Shown piece after piece: positions 17,254-26,363 of a stretch of DNA of 64,000 nucleotides. Origin of the DNA: CAZFER01 sp964517495 (GTDB taxonomy: Bacteria; Hinthialibacterota; Hinthialibacteria; Hinthialibacterales; Hinthialibacteraceae); NCBI GenBank assembly GCA_964517495.1, contig CAZFER010000005.1:78017-142016 (forward strand), written 5' to 3'. Both the position numbers and the translations under genes were made by a program. Each line of letters starts with the position of its first letter. Position 1 is the first letter of the stretch. The notes below the pieces were generated by a model. That model had not been told where the DNA came from, searched no databases, and saw only the letters and a list, made by a program, of their open reading frames with translations.

Positions 17254-18273
17254 ATGATTCGAATTGGTTTACCCCTGTTACTATCTATCGTTGCCACCAC
17301 TGGATTTGCCCAGGATAATCATCCAGCGGTGGTCTTGGAGGAATTTGTTTACACCGATGCACCTTTCCCCTCATGTCATGCCTCAACGATTGTTGAAGTT
17401 GAGCCTGATGTGTTACTTTCCGCCTTTTTTGGCGGAACAGATGAAGGGAATGATGATGTTGGGATTTGGTTATGCCGAAAAGAGAATGGAAAATGGTCTG
17501 AGCCAGTGGAAGTGGCTTCACATGGTGGAGTGCCATGTTGGAATCCGGTTTTATTCAAAAAACCGAATGGTGAAATCATCCTGTTTTATAAAGCTGGTCC
17601 CAGCCCACGAGAATGGTCCGGTCTATATAAAACCTCTAATGATAGGGGAAAAACCTGGTCGGAAGAAACCTTGCTGCCTGCGGGTATTTTAGGTCCCATC
17701 CGAGCCAAACCTATATTGCTTGATGATGGCACATTGGTATGTGGATCATCAGTCGAAAGTTGGCGCACCTGGGCATGCTGGATTGAAACGACCTCGGATT
17801 GGGGTAAAACATGGAATAAATATGGTCCCATAACCGCTCCAAATGAATTGAATGGCATCATTCAACCCACCTTGTTTTTTGATAAAGACAACAATTTACG
17901 CATGTTATGCCGGGCTACCCGGAGGATCGGCAAGATTTGCATGGCAATATCAAAGGATAAAGGCAAAACCTGGAGCGATGCACATCCTATAGATCTTCCC
18001 AATCCCAGTGCGGGGATTGATGTTGTCAATCTTAATGATGGCCGGCTGGCTTTAATTTATAATCATTCACCCAACTCAAGAAGATTGCTAAACATTGCGA
18101 TTTCTGAGGATGGTGGTGATTCATGGGAGAAAGTGCTGGATTTGGAAAATCAATCGGGTGAATATTCCTATCCAGCCATGATTCAAGGCGAGGATGGATT
18201 GCTTTACATTTCATATACCTACCAACGCCGGCAGATAAAGCATGTAGTTCTTGATCCAGCCAAACTGCAATAG
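17254..18273 (+). CDS. Secreted sialidase-family protein (BNR repeats)
   Basis: A 339-residue exported six-bladed propeller of the sialidase/neuraminidase superfamily. Start ATG 17254 is preceded by AAGGA and opens a clean signal peptide, IRIGLPLLLSIVATTGFAQ. Four Asp-box sequences are visible: SNDRGKTW, TSDWGKTW, SKDKGKTW and SEDGGDSW. The family includes true exo-sialidases, but many environmental members of this branch (BNR_2) have unproven substrates, and I cannot confirm the arginine triad by eye. It is followed after 28 bp by a sulfatase, which suggests combined attack on a sulfated or sialylated glycan. Palindromes upstream suggest repression. Confidence 0.82.
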   Translation: MIRIGLPLLLSIVATTGFAQDNHPAVVLEEFVYTDAPFPSCHASTIVEVEPDVLLSAFFGGTDEGNDDVGIWLCRKENGKWSEPVEVASHGGVPCWNPVLFKKPNGEIILFYKAGPSPREWSGLYKTSNDRGKTWSEETLLPAGILGPIRAKPILLDDGTLVCGSSVESWRTWACWIETTSDWGKTWNKYGPITAPNELNGIIQPTLFFDKDNNLRMLCRATRRIGKICMAISKDKGKTWSDAHPIDLPNPSAGIDVVNLNDGRLALIYNHSPNSRRLLNIAISEDGGDSWEKVLDLENQSGEYSYPAMIQGEDGLLYISYTYQRRQIKHVVLDPAKLQ

Positions 18274-18301
18274 GAACGCGAAATGGAAGAGGGAGATGAG
18301 G

Positions 18302-19801
18302 ATGATGAGTAAATTAAATCGACGTTCGTTCATTTATCAAATTGGAGCGGGAGTAGCCGCTTCTTCAATGGCGATGCCTTCATTGAGTTCAGAAGGTGAA
18401 AAACGCCCCAATATTGTTCTTATTTTTGCCGATGATCTGGGATACGGTGATATTTCCGGTTTTGGCTATAACAAATCAGCGTTTGAAACGCCTAATCTGT
18501 TAAAGATGGCTTCCGAAGGAGCCAAATTGACCCATGTGTATGTACCTGTTCCATACTGTGCGCCTTCGCGAGCTACCATACTTACTGGACGATATCCCTT
18601 CCATAATGGGGTGGTGCATAACCCTGCACCGGACGCGGGGATAAACGATGTGGGGCTTGATCCATCCGAAATCACCATCGCGGAAGCACTGAAACCGGCG
18701 GGATACGCCTCAACGTGTATCGGCAAATGGCATTTGGGCCATAAACCTGAATTCTTGCCGCGTAAACAGGGATTTGATGAATATTACGGCATTTTATACT
18801 CAAATGATATGCGGCCTGTGCAGCTGGTGGAAAACGAAAAAGTGGTTGAGTATCCGGTCATCCAGGCAACCTTGACACAGCGCTATACCCAGCGTGCGCT
18901 TGATTTTATGGAGCACAATCATAAGAAGGGAAAGCCGTTTTTTGTATATCTTCCCCATGCCATGCCCCATAAACCCTTGGCGGCATCGGAGGCATTTTAT
19001 ACACCTGAAACACCTGATGATTTGTATGCGGATGTTATTCGGGAAATTGATTGGTCAGTAGGGCAGATTTTGAATAAGATCAAGGAACTTAAGATTGATG
19101 ATAACACACTGGTTATTTTCGCATCGGATAACGGCCCCTGGTATGGCGGAGACACGGGCGGATTGCGAGGAATGAAAGCCAGCACCTTTGATGGTGGATT
19201 ACGGGTGCCCTTTATTGCCCGCTGGCCCGGCAAGATTCCTGCGGGTGTAGTGAATCATGCACCGGTGGGAACAATTGATGTTTTTCCCACCATTTTAAAG
19301 GCCGCTGGTGTGCCTTTGCCGAAGGATAAAGCCCTGGATGGCAAGGACATTTGGCCGTTGCTAACCTCGTCCAAGGCTAAAAGTCCTCATGATGCTATTT
19401 TTGCCATGCACGGTCCTAATTTAGCCATTGTGCGCAGTGGGAAATGGAAACTGCATATTCGAAGACCTGGTGGTGTGCCAAATCGGGGAGAGGATTGGGT
19501 TGATCCACGCGGCCCGGATGGTGTTACCCTATTGGCGCAGTGCGAACAATCTCGCCCCAGCGAGTATCCAGGGGTGATTGGTGGAGATGAGCCTAAGCAA
19601 TTGATGTTGTTTGATATAGAAACCGATCCGGCAGAACAAAATGACTTGAGTGATGAACATCCACAAGTGGTGAAACGCTTAAATACCTATGCACAGGAAA
19701 TATTAAAGGATTATCCTGAGTTTGAACCTCCCAGCCGTTTTTCAGGTGGATTGCGGCGTTTGACAGGTGGTAAATTGGAGGATGCTTATAGACAAGAGTG
19801 A
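18302..19801 (+). CDS. Tat-exported type I sulfatase (formylglycine-dependent)
   Basis: A 499-residue arylsulfatase-family enzyme that would hydrolyse sulfate esters in the periplasm or outside the cell. The N-terminus LNRRSFIYQ with a following hydrophobic stretch is a twin-arginine signal. The first metal site is IFADDLGYGD, and the modification motif CAPSR in PYCAPSRATILTGRYP carries the Cys (residue 86 from this start) that is converted to formylglycine. A later SDNGPW holds further metal ligands. ATG 18302 (or 18305) was chosen because GAGGGAG lies at the right distance; the TTG at 18251 overlaps the sialidase gene. The anaerobic or aerobic maturase needed for formylglycine is not in the window. 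Its stop codon abuts that of the convergent PAS gene. Confidence 0.92.
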   Translation: MMSKLNRRSFIYQIGAGVAASSMAMPSLSSEGEKRPNIVLIFADDLGYGDISGFGYNKSAFETPNLLKMASEGAKLTHVYVPVPYCAPSRATILTGRYPFHNGVVHNPAPDAGINDVGLDPSEITIAEALKPAGYASTCIGKWHLGHKPEFLPRKQGFDEYYGILYSNDMRPVQLVENEKVVEYPVIQATLTQRYTQRALDFMEHNHKKGKPFFVYLPHAMPHKPLAASEAFYTPETPDDLYADVIREIDWSVGQILNKIKELKIDDNTLVIFASDNGPWYGGDTGGLRGMKASTFDGGLRVPFIARWPGKIPAGVVNHAPVGTIDVFPTILKAAGVPLPKDKALDGKDIWPLLTSSKAKSPHDAIFAMHGPNLAIVRSGKWKLHIRRPGGVPNRGEDWVDPRGPDGVTLLAQCEQSRPSEYPGVIGGDEPKQLMLFDIETDPAEQNDLSDEHPQVVKRLNTYAQEILKDYPEFEPPSRFSGGLRRLTGGKLEDAYRQE

Positions 19802-20755
19802 TTACTTAAGGTATTCTGAATAGTATTTTTTCGCACATTCAGGGCAGATGGAGTGGCTTACCGCTGAACCTAAGTTTTGGTGGATATATTCCTCCAATTC
19901 TTCCCATGAACCTTCTTCATTGCGTATCTTTTTGCAATGACAGCAGAGGGGAAGGATATCGCGCAAGGTTTCGATTTCTTCAAGCGCGTTTTTTAGGTTT
20001 TCGATGACTTCATCGCGTTGTTTTTCGATCTTTTTCCGTTCGCTTATATCCCGGACTACGGCCAGGACACAATCTTGTTCGCCAATGATGGCGTGTTTTA
20101 GAGTGATTTCTCCCCACAGTATGTGCCCATCTTCGTCACGGAATTGCCGTTCAAACTGTTGGGGACCTTTTTCCTGGGCTTGCTTGACGTCGGCTGTTAC
20201 AGATTCAATTTCAGAGCCGAAAGGAACGACGATGATATCATCGAGGGTTTGTCCCAAAAATTCTTCTTTCGAATAACCCAATACATTTACAGCGGTGTGG
20301 TTGGATTTAATGATGGTCCCATCATTGGCATCCAACATGAAGATGGATTCGTTGGTGGCATTGAAAATTTCGTGATATTCCTGTTCTCGGCGGATGAATT
20401 CTTTTTGTGTTTCCAGCCTTTTTTGTAAGGTGCAATAGATGATTTCCCTGGTCAGGGTGATAATAAACGCATAAATACTCACAGTGGTTAGAGAGTTGTA
20501 AAATGTAATGGATTCAGTGACATATAATACCCATGTGCAGGTGAAATAAGCGATAGCAAGTAAACAATAAAATAAGGAACGTTTATAGTAAAAGATGGAA
20601 TAAAATAATGGGATGCAAAGAATCAGTAATAAATCATCAACCCAGTTGAAGTTTAATTCCTCTTTTAAATAGATAAGAAAAAAACCAAAAGAGAGGGCAT
20701 AGACGATATAAATGAGAAGAAATATGATGTTTTGCCTATGTGTGCGCGATGACAT
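19802..20755 (-). CDS. Membrane PAS-domain sensor with C-terminal CxxC...CxxC tail, no kinase domain
   Basis: A 317-residue protein: about four hydrophobic helices (10-105), a short coil, one PAS domain (about 125-240, with FNATNESIFMLDANDGTIIK and the PAC end VRDISERKKIEKQ), a coil (241-267) and a cysteine tail. The tail LPLCCHCKKIRNEEGSWEE ends with HSICPECAKK, so C271/C274 and C304/C307 could bind a metal. I recall this tail at the end of many bacterial PAS and response-regulator proteins, where its role is unknown. There is no histidine kinase, GGDEF or other output domain. It is a single gene, convergent with the sulfatase. Confidence 0.8.
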   Translation of the reverse strand: MSSRTHRQNIIFLLIYIVYALSFGFFLIYLKEELNFNWVDDLLLILCIPLFYSIFYYKRSLFYCLLAIAYFTCTWVLYVTESITFYNSLTTVSIYAFIITLTREIIYCTLQKRLETQKEFIRREQEYHEIFNATNESIFMLDANDGTIIKSNHTAVNVLGYSKEEFLGQTLDDIIVVPFGSEIESVTADVKQAQEKGPQQFERQFRDEDGHILWGEITLKHAIIGEQDCVLAVVRDISERKKIEKQRDEVIENLKNALEEIETLRDILPLCCHCKKIRNEEGSWEELEEYIHQNLGSAVSHSICPECAKKYYSEYLK

Positions 20756-21009
20756 TGGTTCTTCCTCGTTGTTGATGATAAATGAATTAAAAGCAAATAG
20801 TATGCCACTATCTATTCATCTTGTAATTTGCTTATTATTATAGACTTATCATATTCTGCCTAACAATGGCGAACACCTATCCTCCCATCCAATTCAAATT
20901 GACACTAAATATGATAATGTTTACATATTGTTAATATCTGCTGTAATAATGTAAAATTTTATTAACCTCCTTGGATAGGATATCATAAGTTTTTTGAATT
21001 AACAATATT

Positions 21010-21600
21010 TTATTGCTGCGATTCCTCCATGCTTTGATTCGAATAAGTGGCATCAGAGACTTTTGCAGATGAACTCCTATCCTGTTGCTGAAAAATAATC
21101 GTATCCTTTTCAAGGTTAATTTTTGCTTTCAAGGCTTTCATGACGGAGATTCCCAATACCCCATCCACATTATATTTCTTGTTTCGGCCGGTAATGACGA
21201 ATGCATTCGATGCATTGAGAGTAATGCTGTCATCAAGTTTTAAAGTGAATTTTTCTGAATAACGGGCTTGTATTTCGCCACCTGCCGTGAAAAGTTTCGA
21301 TTTCCCCTCTCCAAGGATGTTGAGATTAAAACGCTCCAGGCGGTCTTGATAGATGCAGATGCCATTGGCGGCAGTATCCAGATAGATAATGGCAGGCTCG
21401 TTATTAAGGTGGCAGTGCAGGGCGGGGATATCCCCATAATAATGGAGTGGAATTTCTATTTGGGTATGTTGATTGGGCCATTCCACCGTAATATGGATTG
21501 AATCTTCGGTGGATTTGGAATCCGGGCCGTTTAATGCCTTTTTTTCGCCGCATGCGGTGAAGAGTAAAAAGATTAAAAAGACTCGGAGATGTGGAATCAT
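21010..21600 (-). CDS. Lipoprotein with retropepsin-like aspartyl protease fold
   Basis: A 196-residue protein with a lipobox signal peptide; the LFTAC sequence places the lipidated Cys at residue 17. The mature part has the retropepsin-like pattern: LHCHLNNEPAIIYLDTAANG, with catalytic-type Asp75 in DTA, a central FTAGGEIQARYSEKFTL strand pair, and VDGVLGISVM, equivalent to the second hydrophobic-Gly motif. The clan usually has D-T/S-G; here DTA replaces DTG. A soluble, membrane-tethered protease (or inactive relative) is likely. No partner gene is evident. A second, unrelated-looking retropepsin-like protein occurs at 43562-44014. Confidence 0.7.
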   Translation of the reverse strand: MIPHLRVFLIFLLFTACGEKKALNGPDSKSTEDSIHITVEWPNQHTQIEIPLHYYGDIPALHCHLNNEPAIIYLDTAANGICIYQDRLERFNLNILGEGKSKLFTAGGEIQARYSEKFTLKLDDSITLNASNAFVITGRNKKYNVDGVLGISVMKALKAKINLEKDTIIFQQQDRSSSAKVSDATYSNQSMEESQQ

Positions 21601-21688
21601 GTTTTGTATTAACTTAATGAGATAGTATTTAATAATATAATATGAGACTTCTAGAAAGTATAGAGGAATGAAATCAAAGAATGATTAT

Positions 21689-21760
21689 TTAAGTGGTCAG
21701 CCATCTGATGCACCATTCCCTCCCAAGACGGGGATGGGCTAGGGGGGGTTGATAAGAAGA
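21689..21760. repeat. Left half of family A MITE-like element
   Basis: Starts with TTAAGTGGTCAGCCAT (21689-21704), the left end of the element, then TTCCCTCCCAAGACGGGGATGG and CTAGGGGGGGTTGATAAG. The mirrored right half is absent, so this is a truncated copy, 110 bp before the complete copy at 21869-22054. Confidence 0.75.
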
Positions 21761-21868
21761 ATGACAAGTCGGTCTTTTATTCGTTTTCAAAGGTTTGACA
21801 TGATATGATTGGGCAGGGATAATATCTGAGTAATTGATGAGGAAAGTAATCATAACTATGGAAATTTG

Positions 21869-22054
21869 GTAAGTGCTCAGCCATGGGTGGTTCCATTGCC
21901 TTCTCAAGATTGGGAGGGCTAGGGGAGGGTTGATAAATAACCGTGGAGTAAAACTCTTTAACCCCTCCTAGTCCCCCCCATTTCAAGGGGAGAGGAAAAA
22001 TTTTCCCCTTGTATGCTCTCCATCCCTTTCCATTTCATATGGCTGGCATGTTAC
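21869..22054. repeat. Complete family A MITE-like element (186 bp)
   Basis: Left end GTAAGTGCTCAGCCAT (21869-21884) and right end ATGGCTGGCATGTTAC (22039-22054) form imperfect terminal inverted repeats. Inside, AAGATTGGGAGGGCTAGGGG on the left is answered by the TTTAACCCCTCCTAGTCCCC arm on the right. No coding capacity is present. The same boundaries and length are seen at 31271-31457. Together with the truncated copy just upstream it fills most of the 491-bp gap between the lipoprotein gene and the FkbM methyltransferase gene. Confidence 0.82.
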
Positions 22055-22091
22055 AAAATCTGAAACTCCAAATCGATGAGGATTCGATGTA

Positions 22092-23123
22092 ATGTACCGA
22101 TATCAAAAGATAATTATAAGAAAGCCCTTCGTGTGTGAAAATATACCGTTTCTTGCAAAAGCGTATAAGAATGCTTTTTCATCGGGTTCCTCATATCCAC
22201 TATCACCCTTGAGAAAAATAAGCAACCGATTGATTTTCTATATATTATTAAATATCCCTTTCTTGACATGGAAAGGAACTTTCTCGATCCAAGATAATAA
22301 AAATAAATTTATTTCATTCAACGCGAAAAACCGGCAATACAATATTTTATATTTTTACAAATATGAAACAGCATATGAACCGGAAACATCTGCATTGATC
22401 GATATGTTTTTGCCCAATCAAGGAATCCTGTATGATATAGGAAGTAACTGGGGATATTTTAGTCTATATGCTGCCTCACGCAATGATTTTAGCGGTGAAA
22501 TTCACAGTTTCGAAATGAATCCATCATCATTTGATGATTTGGTAAGTGTTGTAAAAAAGACAACTTACAAAAATATAATTCATTGTTACAATTATGCTTT
22601 ATCCAATCAGCAAGGTAAAAAGGGGATCAAACAGTACTCGCATAGCGGACTAACAAGGTTGTCTGAAAGCGAATTTGATACAACGGTCGATACCGTTTGT
22701 TTGGATCAACTCACCTTGCCTAAACCTGATATCATTAAGATGGATGTGGAAGGTCATGAAGTTCAAGTTTTGGAGGGGGGGAGTCGATTGCTTGAAGAGG
22801 CTAAACCTTTGCTGGTTTTTGAAAACACGATTTCCAGGGGAGATTTAAAATTTCCTCTCCAATCCTTGAGTTTTTTATATGAAAGGGGATACCGGATCTT
22901 CCTCCCTCTTTGGATAGATCAAATCGGAGATTTTGAGATTTTTTTTAACGATGACAATCAATATTTAACACCTTCAAAATATGAAAATCTTGTATTATAT
23001 CCCTTAAATATCAAAACGAGATATTTATATCCTGAAAGGATGAATTTGTTTGCGTGTCATTCTGACCGTTTGTATCTTTTGGAAAATCCAACTATAGGAG
23101 AATGCATAAAGAATTGTAAATAA
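22092..23123 (+). CDS. FkbM-family SAM-dependent methyltransferase
   Basis: A 343-residue enzyme with the FkbM methyltransferase core at about 110-260. The SAM motif is GILYDIGSNWGYFSLYAASR, the acidic motif is IHSFEMNPSSF, and the family-specific IIKMDVEGHEVQVLEGG follows. FkbM domains O-methylate sugars or other hydroxyls and are frequent in surface-glycan clusters. The gene opens an A+T-rich glycan block, followed by an O-antigen ligase-like gene 120 bp downstream. The N-terminal 100 residues are less conserved and may position the acceptor. Confidence 0.88.
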   Translation: MYRYQKIIIRKPFVCENIPFLAKAYKNAFSSGSSYPLSPLRKISNRLIFYILLNIPFLTWKGTFSIQDNKNKFISFNAKNRQYNILYFYKYETAYEPETSALIDMFLPNQGILYDIGSNWGYFSLYAASRNDFSGEIHSFEMNPSSFDDLVSVVKKTTYKNIIHCYNYALSNQQGKKGIKQYSHSGLTRLSESEFDTTVDTVCLDQLTLPKPDIIKMDVEGHEVQVLEGGSRLLEEAKPLLVFENTISRGDLKFPLQSLSFLYERGYRIFLPLWIDQIGDFEIFFNDDNQYLTPSKYENLVLYPLNIKTRYLYPERMNLFACHSDRLYLLENPTIGECIKNCK

Positions 23124-23243
23124 TCTCATTTCTCCGTTATGTTGACAACCACAAAAATGTAAGTAATAGGTTTCGCTCATTTATCACTGAAATGGCTGAC
23201 ACGGTTTGCTGCTTCTAACTCCAGTTGATTATAAATATCCAAA

Positions 23244-24527
23244 ATGAAATTAAACAAAATTTTTTGTTCTCAAAATTTTACGTTAACGAATTGCCTTTAT
23301 GGATTATTAATCCTGGAATTAGCATTGATCTATTTTTTTGTCCCGGCGGGGCGTTTTCATAGTTCATTTTCAGGATATTCATTTTCTTTTGGTGGTGATG
23401 TTTATAAAAACTTTGCGATCCCCATCCTGACCTGGCTGGCATGGAGGAAATTGAATCGATCTAGTGGATGGCCTTTTTCGCTGTTACATCCCCCTTTTCT
23501 CTTTCTCATCCTGATTTCCATCATTTCCAGCGCCGGTTCCAGAGACCCTTATCAGGCGTTCAGTGAAACCCTTGAGTTGATCCTATACTATGGCTTCTTT
23601 CTTATTCTTATTGATATCCCCTGGAGCCGAAAGTCGTTTCTCCCCATCGCTATTTCTTATTTGCTCGGAACCATCTGGATGGGATGTGTAACGGGGTGGC
23701 AGTTTCTTCATATTGGCGATTCGGCTGGAATCCCTGGACTGAATGGGACGTTTTTATATCCCAATTACCTGGGATTGTTTTGTATTCTGAGTCTTACATT
23801 GTTAACGTTTTATGAACCGTATTGTCAGACACGCCTGGAAAAAATCTGTATCTACACAAGTATTGTGATTACCCTATTATGCAGCCTCTTGACGATTTCC
23901 CGAGCCACGTATTTGGGACTCATGGTATGGCTGTGGATCGTGTTTCGAGCCAAAACCATACGTGTTCCTTTTGGGTTAAAAATTGGAATGGTAGCCCTGG
24001 TGATTGCAAGTCTGGTGGTCATACCATTTATCGCGCCAAAATTTTATGGGATTCTGGATGAATTTCGAGGGGATGATCCCTATTCCAGGATTCAAATCTG
24101 GCCGTTTGTTCTGGATTTTAGTATCCCTGATTTTACATACTTTGGTTACGGCCAAGGTCCGGTACTAAAGGAAATCATGGATAGCACGTTGGCCGCTGAG
24201 TTCAAACCCGATTATCTGTTCAGGAAATGGCATCCTCACAATTTGTTTTTATCCATTTTTCTTTACATGGGGATACCGGGATTATTCGCATTGGGATGGT
24301 TGTTTCTGATCTATTTTTGGCAGATTCGATTTTGCAATCCCTATCCCAAAGTCGTTTTGCTTGCTGGGATGACCGGTTATATTGTGCATCAATTTTTTGA
24401 TGAAGAACTATTGGAGGGGAATATCCCGGTTGCTTTGATTTCCCTCTTGGCATTAGCAACTATTTTCTCTCGAAGGGCATCAATACCTATCAACGAAGAA
24501 AAAACCAATGAGCAAATCACTTCGTAA
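23244..24527 (+). CDS. O-antigen ligase/polymerase family membrane protein
   Basis: A 427-residue polytopic protein with about 10-11 helices. The catalytic-loop signature is KWHPHNLFLSIFLYMGIPGLFAL, equivalent to the HNxxL...G.pG motif of WaaL and Wzy proteins. The large periplasmic loop before it contains RIQIWPFVLDF. Unlike the ligase at 1000-3225 it has no TPR extension. The next gene, a membrane protein with a repeat ectodomain, begins 20 bp inside this gene's end, so the two are very likely translated together. Substrate is a lipid-linked glycan of unknown structure. Confidence 0.83.
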   Translation: MKLNKIFCSQNFTLTNCLYGLLILELALIYFFVPAGRFHSSFSGYSFSFGGDVYKNFAIPILTWLAWRKLNRSSGWPFSLLHPPFLFLILISIISSAGSRDPYQAFSETLELILYYGFFLILIDIPWSRKSFLPIAISYLLGTIWMGCVTGWQFLHIGDSAGIPGLNGTFLYPNYLGLFCILSLTLLTFYEPYCQTRLEKICIYTSIVITLLCSLLTISRATYLGLMVWLWIVFRAKTIRVPFGLKIGMVALVIASLVVIPFIAPKFYGILDEFRGDDPYSRIQIWPFVLDFSIPDFTYFGYGQGPVLKEIMDSTLAAEFKPDYLFRKWHPHNLFLSIFLYMGIPGLFALGWLFLIYFWQIRFCNPYPKVVLLAGMTGYIVHQFFDEELLEGNIPVALISLLALATIFSRRASIPINEEKTNEQITS

Positions 24528-26358
24528 GTACAGTACTATAAGCCTTTTGGTATTGGGCTTGATTCCAACATTGTTCCAGTTGGAATGGGCACAGACCATG
24601 ATTTTGCTGTGGCTGGTGCTGATTGTTGTATCTTATAAGCGTGCAACAATCAATCAGCATCTCCTTTATCTTGGAATACTTTACGTGCTTTGTTCGGCTT
24701 CTTTGTGGGGAGTGGGGAAATTGGTGGCGCCGCATTGCCCATCTTTTAGCATCTTGATTTTGTGGCTATTTGTCATTGGATTTATTTTTAAAGATTTAAT
24801 TCGAAAACGGGATGATCCAAACAAGTTATTTATTACAATAACACATCCTTCTTCACCCCTTCTAATTCCCTCGAAGGCAGTAACGTCATTTGCAATGTTG
24901 ATTTTAGTGGGAGGATGGATGTTGCTTCATTGGGGATTGAATTATTATCTTGACAAAGAGTTTATGTGGACGTGGTGGGTAACTCCTTCATGGGGGGTGT
25001 TTAGTTTTTTACTTTTTTATCCTTCCAAGCTTGGGGATGAAATTCCTCATCGTGACCAGCGCCTTTTTAGTTCAATTTGTTCTGTGATGATTGTTATTGC
25101 TGTGGCTGGGCATTCTATTCAATATAGGTATTTATCTCAACAGTTGCTAAACGAATCCCCCCAAACGAAGCATATTGAGCGGGCATTTGAGCGTGGTTAT
25201 GAATCCCTTGGGATTGTAGGCAGTATCCAACAGGTTGTGAAACATGCACAACAAGATCAATGGGACAATGCGGTTCAAGTATTACGAAGCTATTGGCATT
25301 ACACCAAAAAGGCGAGTTTTGTTAACCAATGGCTTGAAACCCCTTTGCTGAAAAATAACCTTTTTTTGTTTACGATGACATTTGGTTGCCAAATACAATT
25401 GCCGGAGGGTGAAAAAACTGTTGATTTTTCTGTTTTACCTGATAACAACCAGATTATTTTGCTTACATCAACAGGACGTATGATCGGCTTGGGCGAAAAT
25501 GGTGTGAATTTGCACTCTGCTTTGCCTGAAGGAATATCTGAATCACCCAAACGTATGGATGTGGGACATACTCGCCAACAACTGGCTTTATTGACTCAGC
25601 ATGGCCATGTGTATGTAAAAAAAGAAAACGATCATTTTTCGACGTTAAAATTACCTCAAACACGTACCTGGAATAATACCCATTGGGAAAAATTGGTATG
25701 GAGCGATTTGAATCTTTCTGAGGATCGCAAGACTTTGTGGGCACTGGATGATCATGGAACCATTGATCAATATGAATATAATCCCACGACAAATCAGTGG
25801 GTTTTGGAACAGGAAGCTCTCCACCCTCCATTGTGGAAGGAATCCAATATGGGACAAATGTTTCTTCCCGTGGAAAATGGAGAAGCGTTTCTAACGTTAG
25901 ATGTGTATGGAGGGGTACATTGGCGCGGGGATTCACGTTTACAACCACGTCATTTTACACAAAAGAATCTCAACAAGTATTACAATTCAAACCGGCCGGT
26001 TATGCATGCTATGGCCTTTTGGCGAAAACCCTCAGAACTAATTTTATTAAACATGTATGGACGATTGGATTTTATAACATCCCTACCCCAAACAGATATG
26101 GAGAAATCGGAAAATCTGACCTATGATGAATTGATATTGGATGCCATCCCCTCTGTACGGGAAATATTATATTACGATCATGCGTCTTCACAAAAATATT
26201 ATGCTGACCAGGCGGCTGCCATCGAATCGGTCCCGAAAATCGACACCATCATGCAACTTGAAAGGGATGGAACTGTTAGGCCGATTTTAATGCCACAAGG
26301 TTATCGAATAACTTTCGATGAAGGAGAAAATGTAATTCGTATACCTGCATCTGATTGA
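24508..26358 (+). CDS. Membrane protein with propeller-like repeat ectodomain, unknown
   Basis: A 616-residue protein. The first 205 residues have about six hydrophobic helices. Residues about 206-285 are helical. The remainder is a soluble repeat domain in which glycine turns recur: LTSTGRMIGLGENGV, LTQHGHVYVKKEND, LDDHGTIDQYEYN, LDVYGGVHWRGDS, LNMYGRLDFIT and LERDGTVRPI. The pattern (L-D/T-x-x-G-x-hydrophobic) resembles the LDGYGGIH repeat of the secreted proteins at 10422 and 55122, though looser. The gene overlaps the ligase gene by 20 bp, so it may act in the same glycan step. I recognise no named family. Confidence 0.65.
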   Translation: MSKSLRKYSTISLLVLGLIPTLFQLEWAQTMILLWLVLIVVSYKRATINQHLLYLGILYVLCSASLWGVGKLVAPHCPSFSILILWLFVIGFIFKDLIRKRDDPNKLFITITHPSSPLLIPSKAVTSFAMLILVGGWMLLHWGLNYYLDKEFMWTWWVTPSWGVFSFLLFYPSKLGDEIPHRDQRLFSSICSVMIVIAVAGHSIQYRYLSQQLLNESPQTKHIERAFERGYESLGIVGSIQQVVKHAQQDQWDNAVQVLRSYWHYTKKASFVNQWLETPLLKNNLFLFTMTFGCQIQLPEGEKTVDFSVLPDNNQIILLTSTGRMIGLGENGVNLHSALPEGISESPKRMDVGHTRQQLALLTQHGHVYVKKENDHFSTLKLPQTRTWNNTHWEKLVWSDLNLSEDRKTLWALDDHGTIDQYEYNPTTNQWVLEQEALHPPLWKESNMGQMFLPVENGEAFLTLDVYGGVHWRGDSRLQPRHFTQKNLNKYYNSNRPVMHAMAFWRKPSELILLNMYGRLDFITSLPQTDMEKSENLTYDELILDAIPSVREILYYDHASSQKYYADQAAAIESVPKIDTIMQLERDGTVRPILMPQGYRITFDEGENVIRIPASD

Positions 26359-26363
26359 AAATA

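Noticed and set aside
25463..25948. A 161-codon minus-strand frame inside the membrane repeat protein gene
   Set aside because: Antisense shadow with no conserved sequence.
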